Shown here: in pieces, positions 13,258 to 18,619 of the stretch
How positions within the stretch are numbered: position 1 is the first letter of the stretch
How the letters are laid out: each line of letters opens with the position of its first letter
Assembly (NCBI GenBank): GCA_964429805.1
Contig: CAYSDH010000059.1
Coordinates: 1 to 18,619 of the forward strand
Source of the DNA: CAYSDH01 sp964429805
GTDB lineage: Bacteria; Bacteroidota; Bacteroidia; Flavobacteriales_D; JABDKJ01
DNA length: 18,619 nucleotides
Direction of reading: 5' to 3'
Made by a program: the position numbers and the translations under genes
Notes under the pieces: model-generated
The model's input: only the letters and a program-made list of their open reading frames with translations
What the model was told of the DNA's origin: nothing
Database searches by the model: none

Positions 13258-14249
13258 TTTCTGTCGTATTCTGAATTAATCATGGCATGATGCGCTGTGT
13301 AGGTGCAGGCATAATTAAATCCTTCATAGACGGAGTATGAGCCGTGATTTCCGTTTACATCCATCGCTAAAAACCCCACTTGAAGTCCAGTTAAGTCTGT
13401 GTGTTTTTTGATAATGCGCATGACCACTTCTTTGCATGCTTCACTCGGGCTGTGACCTTGCCTCATCAACTCCACAACCATTGCCGAGCCTGCCACACGT
13501 ATCACGGCCTCACCTAGTCCTGTGGCCACTGCTCCACCCACTTCGCCATCTAAAAACAGTCCGGCCCCAATAATGGGCGAGTCGCCCACGCGTCCGTGCA
13601 TTTTGTATGCCGCTCCAGAAGTGGTGCAGGCACCGCACAACCTGCCTGAAGAGTCTAGCGCCAGCATGCCTATGGTGTCATGGTTTTCTACATTGATGAC
13701 AGGTTTGTATTTCGATTCCTTCATCCATTCTTTCCATGCTTTTTCAGATTCAGCGGTAAGCAGATTTTCTGAGTTGAATCCCTGAGCCAAGGCAAATTGT
13801 TTTGCGCCTGCTCCGCTGAGCATCACGTGTGGACTTTCTTCCATCACTTTTCTGGCCACCGCTATGGGGTTCTTGATGTTGCGCAGAAAGCTCACGGCCC
13901 CGCAGTCAGATTTTTCATTTTGTATACACGCGTCTAGCGTCACATGTCCTTCTCTGTCTGGTCTGCCACCATAACCTACGCTGCTATTGGCAGGGTCATT
14001 TTCGGTGACCATCACTCCAGATTCGACCGCATCGAGCGCATAACCTCCTTCCTTTAATGTCTCCCAAGCCTTGGCGTTAGCCTCCATGCCGGCATTCCAT
14101 GTAGAGATGACAAGTGGTTTTGTTTGCTCTATAGACACAACACCTATTGTCGAACTATGTTTTTTCTCTTCTGTTGCAGCGGCCGTGCATGCCGCAATAG
14201 AAAGCGAACCAAGGGCTGCCGTGCGAATAAATTTTCTTCTGTCTGACAT
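13251..14249 (-). CDS. Glycosylasparaginase (N4-(beta-N-acetylglucosaminyl)-L-asparaginase), Tat-exported
   Basis: This 332-aa N-terminal nucleophile hydrolase cuts the bond between Asn and the first GlcNAc of N-glycans, giving aspartate and 1-amino-GlcNAc, which decays to GlcNAc and ammonia. Self-cleavage is expected at Asp191-Thr192 in NHDTIGMLALD, freeing Thr192 as nucleophile, just as in the Elizabethkingia meningoseptica enzyme. Other active-site elements are STWNAG (49-54), GRVGDSPIIGAG (219-230, Arg and Asp binding the Asn moiety) and TGLGEAVIR (243-251). The N terminus carries a twin-arginine motif (DRRKFIRTAA) before the hydrophobic stretch, and IAAC with Cys21 looks like a lipobox, so it may be a Tat-exported lipoprotein. 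It is the first gene of the cluster and overlaps the GH20 gene by 7 bases. Family enzymes prefer substrates whose Asn has free amino and carboxyl groups, so proteolysis would come first. Confidence 0.95.
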   Translation of the reverse strand: MSDRRKFIRTAALGSLSIAACTAAATEEKKHSSTIGVVSIEQTKPLVISTWNAGMEANAKAWETLKEGGYALDAVESGVMVTENDPANSSVGYGGRPDREGHVTLDACIQNEKSDCGAVSFLRNIKNPIAVARKVMEESPHVMLSGAGAKQFALAQGFNSENLLTAESEKAWKEWMKESKYKPVINVENHDTIGMLALDSSGRLCGACTTSGAAYKMHGRVGDSPIIGAGLFLDGEVGGAVATGLGEAVIRVAGSAMVVELMRQGHSPSEACKEVVMRIIKKHTDLTGLQVGFLAMDVNGNHGSYSVYEGFNYACTYTAHHAMINSEYDRKW

Positions 14250-14398
14250 CGTTCACAAGGTAGTTAATTGAACCTTTCTAGGGCAACAGTGTAGCCAATG
14301 GAAAACAAGGTCATTAATCACTATCCACTTATTAACACAGGCAATTTATTTCCTGATTTTACGTATTCACAACAACCAGAATCACAAAAACTCTAGCC
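14250..14398. promoter_or_regulatory. Divergent spacer between glycan operon and vWA gene, with weak promoter candidate
   Basis: Both flanking genes read outward, so promoters for each should be here. On the minus strand GTTG (14287-14284) and TACCTTG (14262-14256) are 21 bases apart, a spacing suited to Bacteroidota -33/-7 elements. The -7 match is imperfect, and the start site would fall almost on the ATG, implying a nearly leaderless mRNA. No convincing TAnnTTTG is seen on the plus strand. Confidence 0.25.
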
Positions 14399-15970
14399 AT
14401 GAAAAATCTTTTTGCCCTCTCTCTTGCAGTGCTCATGCTGCTTGTTTCTTCATGTGAATCTAACAGATATCATAAACGCTATAGATCTGTGTCATGCCCT
14501 AGTTGGGATAAAAACACAACAGCTGAAGGTGCATTTGAAAGGTACGAAGGAGCCGATGGTAACACAGAAGAGTATAGTCGTATTATAGAAAACACCTTTA
14601 AAGATGCTACTCAAAATCCGCTTTCTACATTCAGTATTGATGTGGACAATGCCTCTTATAGTAATGTGAGACGCTTCATCGAAAATGGTCAACTCCCATT
14701 GAGTGGAGCTGCGCGCAGCGAGGAGTTGATTAATTATTTCAACTATGCCTATGAAGAGCCACAAGGAGAACATCCGTTTACCGTTGATGCTCAGATAGCT
14801 GAGTGCCCGTGGAATACTGAACATAAACTTATGAAGGTTGGCTTGAAAGGCAAGTCGCTGGACTATGAAAATCTAAGACCGAGCAACTTAGTTTTTCTCA
14901 TTGATGTCTCAGGCTCAATGAGTCAGCAAAACAAATTGCCGCTTCTCAAAAAGTCATTTAGCATCATGATAGATAATCTGCCTGCCAAAAGCACAGTGGC
15001 CATGGTGACCTATGCTGGAAGCTCAGGATTAGTCTTGCCACCGACCCCGGTAGATGAGAAAAAGCAAATTCTGAAAGCGCTTAACAAATTAGACGCAGGA
15101 GGCTCTACGGCCGGAAAAGCAGGAATAGAATTGGCCTATGAAGTGGCCTTAGAAAACTTGGTAGAAGATGGAAATAACAGAGTCATTCTGGCCACAGATG
15201 GAGACTTTAACGTGGGTGTTAGCTCATCGTCAGAATTGGTGAAATTGATTGAAGAAAAAAGAAAGAGCGACATCTACTTGACCATCTGCGGATTTGGAAT
15301 GGGCAATTATAAGGACGGACGAATGGAAGACATAAGTAATGCCGGCAACGGAAATTACTTCTACATCGATAAGTATGCGGAGGCTGAAAAAGTGTTTAAA
15401 CGCGACTTGATGGCCAACATGTTTACCATCGCTAAGGATGTGAAAATACAGGTGGAGTTTAATCCAAACACGGTGAGCGCTTACCGCTTAATTGGTTATG
15501 AAAACAGGCTCTTGCAGAATGAAGATTTTGAGAACGACAAGATTGACGCGGGTGAGCTAGGAGCGGGGCACACCGTGACTGCACTGTATGAGATAGTACC
15601 AGCATCAGCGAGTGCTGATGAAGTGAACAAACACGGGGAACTCAACTTTCAGAAAACAGTGGTGGGTGATGATAACGAGTCGCTTGTCATGCTCAAATTG
15701 AGGTATAAGCCAATCGGTTCAGAGACGAGTAGACTGATAGAGACGAGAGTGCTCGACTCCTCAAAAAGCTGGGAACACATGGACTCTGAATTTAACCTAG
15801 CAGCCAGTGCAGCTGCATGGGGAATGATGCTTAATGATTCAAAATTTAAAGGAGACATGAGTCCTGAATTAGTTATCTCAATGGCCAAGAAATCGCTTGA
15901 CCGAGATGAGCACGGTTACCGTGCCGAGTTCGTATCGCTGCTTCACAAGACAAAAGACTTGATGAATTAA
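14399..15970 (+). CDS. YfbK-like von Willebrand factor A domain lipoprotein
   Basis: This 523-aa protein matches the YfbK type: a von Willebrand N-terminal segment (about 55-150, including FSIDVDNASYSNVRRF), a vWA domain (about 160-335) and a C-terminal DUF3520-like region (about 345-520). The signal peptide ends in LVSSC with lipid-attachment Cys19; the next residues (ESNRYHKRY) are not acidic, so a periplasm-facing lipoprotein is more likely than a surface one. The metal-ion site is intact: DVSGS at 169-173, Thr237 in GGST and Asp267 in TDGD. Such domains bind protein partners through a divalent metal, but the partner here is unknown. Many Bacteroidota homologues add an N-terminal carboxypeptidase-regulatory-like domain; this one does not. 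It is divergent from the glycan operon and convergent with pbpC, hence probably a single-gene unit. Confidence 0.92.
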   Translation: MKNLFALSLAVLMLLVSSCESNRYHKRYRSVSCPSWDKNTTAEGAFERYEGADGNTEEYSRIIENTFKDATQNPLSTFSIDVDNASYSNVRRFIENGQLPLSGAARSEELINYFNYAYEEPQGEHPFTVDAQIAECPWNTEHKLMKVGLKGKSLDYENLRPSNLVFLIDVSGSMSQQNKLPLLKKSFSIMIDNLPAKSTVAMVTYAGSSGLVLPPTPVDEKKQILKALNKLDAGGSTAGKAGIELAYEVALENLVEDGNNRVILATDGDFNVGVSSSSELVKLIEEKRKSDIYLTICGFGMGNYKDGRMEDISNAGNGNYFYIDKYAEAEKVFKRDLMANMFTIAKDVKIQVEFNPNTVSAYRLIGYENRLLQNEDFENDKIDAGELGAGHTVTALYEIVPASASADEVNKHGELNFQKTVVGDDNESLVMLKLRYKPIGSETSRLIETRVLDSSKSWEHMDSEFNLAASAAAWGMMLNDSKFKGDMSPELVISMAKKSLDRDEHGYRAEFVSLLHKTKDLMN

Positions 15971-15979
15971 ATTTGAGAC

Positions 15980-16002
15980 GAGAATATGCGTGTACTATTC
16001 TC
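15980..16002. terminator. Candidate bidirectional hairpin between convergent vWA and pbpC genes
   Basis: GAGAATA (15980-15986) and TATTCTC (15996-16002) are perfect inverted copies around nine bases. The right arm overlaps the pbpC stop codon (15995-15997). Only three T follow on the plus strand and no strong T run on the minus, so termination is plausible mainly from its position in a 24-base convergent spacer. Confidence 0.35.
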
Positions 16003-18268
16003 TTTCCGAAATCACGTCAAAAGTGATTTGGTTTTCGTTGCCATCATTGTCTACTGTCATCAGTGTATGCTTGCCTTTGCCACAAAGCAGGGGCATCTCA
16101 TGCATGCGCGAACTTGAACCAAGGTAATCTTCATCCAAGTACCAATGTACTTCCATCTCTGGTTTGTGGTGCGCCAGCTTGCACACGATGCGTCCGCGAT
16201 CACCGCCCATCTCTCTGGGTATATACACCCGTTGTCCCTGCTGAGGATAAACAAAATTCATGGACTCTTCAGCAGTCTGACAAGACGCGAGAAGCTCAGG
16301 CAAAGGAGAGTAGTCTGCATGCTTTTTTCTGTAGAACCACTCTTGTATAGGCGGTAAGCAAAACCACGATGAGGCAGACAGTGCCTGGTTGCCTGCGCAG
16401 CCATGTCGTCCTTGATAACGCCCATCTTCCGTCACAAAAATACTGCGGTGAAAAGGGCATGTGCCTATGTCAGTATAGTCTTCACTGGGTAGCTCTTCTG
16501 TGCGCACTTCTTCACAGTTTCTGCCTGCGAGGTAGCCACTTTTGCGACATAAGTCTACGAGATGTCCACCATCCATGGGCAGGTCAAACCAATTGCCCGC
16601 GGGCAATAAATCTAGCGCGTCAAAGAGGAGTGGAGCGGCACTGCCAACTCCTGTGAGTCCTGTGCGTCCTTCTCCATCGGCATTGCCAACCCACACGCCT
16701 ATGCTATACTCTGGAGTGACGCCCACGGCCCACGCATCTTTAAAACCAAAACTGGTGCCGGTCTTCCAGGCCATTTTGCGATGAGAAGAAAAGGATTTTT
16801 GATACTCTCTTCCCTCAGGTCTGGTCAGCTGTGTGAGTGACTCAAATGTGTGGTGCACCGCCCATTGCTCAAGCGGAAACTTCTCATCTTTTTCGATCAG
16901 TGTAGCGCCCATGCGCGCATACATCCGGCAGAGTTCATCCAGTCTTACTTCCGCACCGCCTAGCATGAGCGCCAAGCCATAATGTGAAGGCGGACGATTG
17001 ATGGTGCTCAGTTTTAATTCCTGCAGGTCGCGGTGAAATCTGCCCACACCGTAACGTTGCAGCAGACGCACAAATGGAATGTTGAGCGAACGATATAACG
17101 CCTCATCAGCATGCACTGCTCCGTCATACTCACCATGATAATTTTCTGGCACATACTCGGCAAACTGACTGGGTATATCGGCAATCAGTTGAGTGGGAGT
17201 GAGCTCACCTGCTTGAAGCATGTTGGCATACAAAATGGGCTTGATGATAGAGCCTGTGCTTCTGCGGGCGGTAACACAATTTACCGCATTGGCATGTTCT
17301 CTGGTGTAATTTGCATTACCCACGTACGCTACGATGTCTTGAGTCTTGGTGTCCATAATAATCATCGCGGCATTATAGACCTCAATGGCTTCAAGTCCCT
17401 TCACGTGATTATTGACCAGTTGCTGAGCGTGCATCTGTAGGGTCTCATTGATACCAGTTTTAATGCGCTGTCCTTTTTTATTGGCTGCGTGATAATCCAT
17501 GAGATGGACCGCATAGTCAGGCATGGCCTCTGGTCGCTGAGGCAGTGGCTCAAGTAATGCGAGTTCGTAGGTGTCTCGGTCTATGTCACCTTCGTGTAGT
17601 AATGTTTTTAAAAGGCGATTTCTCTTCTTCATCAAGGCATACTGACTGCGACCTGGAAAAATGAGAGAGGGTGCATTAGGTAGCACCGCAAGTGTGGCAC
17701 TCTCGGCCCACGAAAGTTCCCAAGGATTACGACCAAAATAGCGCCAAGCAGCAGTTTCAAGGCCAACTACATTTCCACCAAATGGTGCGTTAGAACAGTA
17801 GCGTGACAGAATGGCCTCTTTGCACAAATTGACTTCTAGATGGAGGGCAAGAAAACTCTCTTTGATTTTATTAATCACGGTCCGCGATTGACCTTCACCC
17901 AGCATACGCGCAAGTTGCATAGTAAGTGTGCTTCCTCCCTGAACAACTCTACCCGCTTTGATGTTGACCCGAAACGCCCGAACGATGGACACAGGATTAA
18001 TGCCAGGGTGGCTATAAAAATGCTTGTCTTCAAAATTGAGTAGACATCGCTCAAATCGTTCAGGTACGGAGTCCATGGCAGGAAATCGCCACTGTCCGTC
18101 TGTGGCAATGCGGGCGGAGAGTAGCTCACCTTCTCTAGACTCCAAGACGGTAGAACAAGGTTTTTCAAATTCGGGAACCGGAATTAGAAATCGTGAACAC
18201 AGCCAAACGAGGAGCAGGAAAAGCCCCGTTCGTTTTAATAAAGTCCGTTTTCTTTTCGATGATTTCAA
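15995..18268 (-). CDS. pbpC: Penicillin-binding protein 1C
   Basis: This 757-aa bifunctional peptidoglycan synthase is anchored by one helix (about 14-30). The GT51 glycosyltransferase domain holds NFEDKHFYSHPGI (78-90) with Glu80 as catalytic acid/base and GGSTLTMQLAR (111-121). The transpeptidase domain has the three penicillin-binding motifs: SIIK (340-343, Ser340 nucleophile), SLN (394-396) and KTGTS (502-506). The C-terminal part (about 665-757) matches the PBP1C C-terminal domain, and the Cys-rich stretch 573-640 is usual in this family. The start is TTG at 18268: the frame has a stop nine codons upstream, no ATG or GTG in between, and a start at the next Met (65) would lose the membrane helix. 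In many bacteria pbpC adjoins an alpha-2-macroglobulin gene; none is seen in the 350 bases upstream. It converges with the vWA gene. Confidence 0.95.
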   Translation of the reverse strand: MKSSKRKRTLLKRTGLFLLLVWLCSRFLIPVPEFEKPCSTVLESREGELLSARIATDGQWRFPAMDSVPERFERCLLNFEDKHFYSHPGINPVSIVRAFRVNIKAGRVVQGGSTLTMQLARMLGEGQSRTVINKIKESFLALHLEVNLCKEAILSRYCSNAPFGGNVVGLETAAWRYFGRNPWELSWAESATLAVLPNAPSLIFPGRSQYALMKKRNRLLKTLLHEGDIDRDTYELALLEPLPQRPEAMPDYAVHLMDYHAANKKGQRIKTGINETLQMHAQQLVNNHVKGLEAIEVYNAAMIIMDTKTQDIVAYVGNANYTREHANAVNCVTARRSTGSIIKPILYANMLQAGELTPTQLIADIPSQFAEYVPENYHGEYDGAVHADEALYRSLNIPFVRLLQRYGVGRFHRDLQELKLSTINRPPSHYGLALMLGGAEVRLDELCRMYARMGATLIEKDEKFPLEQWAVHHTFESLTQLTRPEGREYQKSFSSHRKMAWKTGTSFGFKDAWAVGVTPEYSIGVWVGNADGEGRTGLTGVGSAAPLLFDALDLLPAGNWFDLPMDGGHLVDLCRKSGYLAGRNCEEVRTEELPSEDYTDIGTCPFHRSIFVTEDGRYQGRHGCAGNQALSASSWFCLPPIQEWFYRKKHADYSPLPELLASCQTAEESMNFVYPQQGQRVYIPREMGGDRGRIVCKLAHHKPEMEVHWYLDEDYLGSSSRMHEMPLLCGKGKHTLMTVDNDGNENQITFDVISERE

Positions 18269-18619
18269 TTGGGCTGTGAATGCGTTGTTCTCTTATGTAA
18301 ATGAACGATAAGAATTTGGCATTCTTGTGGTGTGGCCTCGGTATTAGAACAAAAGAACGAGTGTTGACATTAAGAATGAGTTTCTCTCAGATTGAGGCTA
18401 GTTTAAAAACTTGAGTTCACAAGGCATCAACGCATTACTAAAAATTGGAGGGCCATGACCATTTAATAATTTGGTATTTTTAGGAATTGCGAAAATAATT
18501 TACTGTAGACCACCACTGTGATGATATTCAATAAACTTAGATTTATCGCGCTATCCCGCAGGTATATACTTCTTGACTCTAAGCAAGAATGAGTTGCTGC
18601 TAGGCACAAAAAAGATAAT
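18269..18619. other. Upstream region of pbpC, no recognisable gene
   Basis: About 350 A+T-rich bases with stops in most frames. An inverted repeat, AAGAAT (18310-18315) and ATTCTT (18321-18326), lies 41 bases upstream of the pbpC start and could be a regulatory site. No clear TAnnTTTG element is found on the minus strand. One minus-strand frame is open from the right edge to a stop at 18463-18465, but its translation resembles nothing familiar. Confidence 0.5.

Noticed and set aside
18463..18619. Minus-strand open frame entering from the right edge
   Set aside because: About 50 codons of uneven composition, no recognisable motif, and no start or context inside the window.

Overview
The window looks like chromosomal DNA of a Bacteroidota bacterium (class and order not resolved). 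The signs are SPII lipoproteins with short lipoboxes, TAnnTTTG-type -7 promoter elements in place of sigma70 boxes, little use of Shine-Dalgarno sequences, a FucP/NagP-type sugar transporter beside GH92 and GH20 enzymes, and a coiled-coil protein ending in a helix-hairpin-helix domain of a kind common in that phylum. It is a draft assembly with two runs of N (1492-1501 and 3740-3839). The second is probably not a true gap, because its two flanks are an identical 55-base sequence.

Left part (1-4152): an unrecognised, possibly beta-propeller-like protein that is open at the left edge, then after a gap a two-gene unit. That unit encodes a membrane-anchored protein with two OmpA-like domains and a membrane-anchored coiled-coil protein with EVIKEV repeats, a Lys/Ala linker and a C-terminal helix-hairpin-helix domain. 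A rho-independent terminator (4180-4212) closes the unit. A separate RhlE-type DEAD-box RNA helicase follows (4324-5625).

Centre (5680-14249, minus strand): a five-gene cluster whose products fit stepwise breakdown of N-linked glycans. In transcription order they are a glycosylasparaginase, a GH20 beta-N-acetylhexosaminidase (overlapping start and stop), a CutC-family protein, a FucP/NagP-type MFS sugar transporter and a GH92 alpha-mannosidase lipoprotein. Mannosidase trims mannose, hexosaminidase removes GlcNAc, the asparaginase cuts the GlcNAc-Asn bond, and the transporter would take up released sugar. The two glycosidases carry the same pair of C-terminal accessory modules. No SusC/SusD pair, beta-mannosidase or endo-glycosidase is present in the window, so the pathway is incomplete here.

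Right part: a divergently transcribed YfbK-like von Willebrand A-domain lipoprotein (14399-15970), then a convergent penicillin-binding protein 1C gene (15995-18268) that appears to start at TTG. The last 350 bases hold no recognisable gene.

The points most worth following are CutC inside an N-glycan operon, the OmpA/coiled-coil pair as a possible link between cell wall and cytoplasm, several palindromes at promoter-like positions, and the apparent assembly artefact that breaks the coiled-coil gene.
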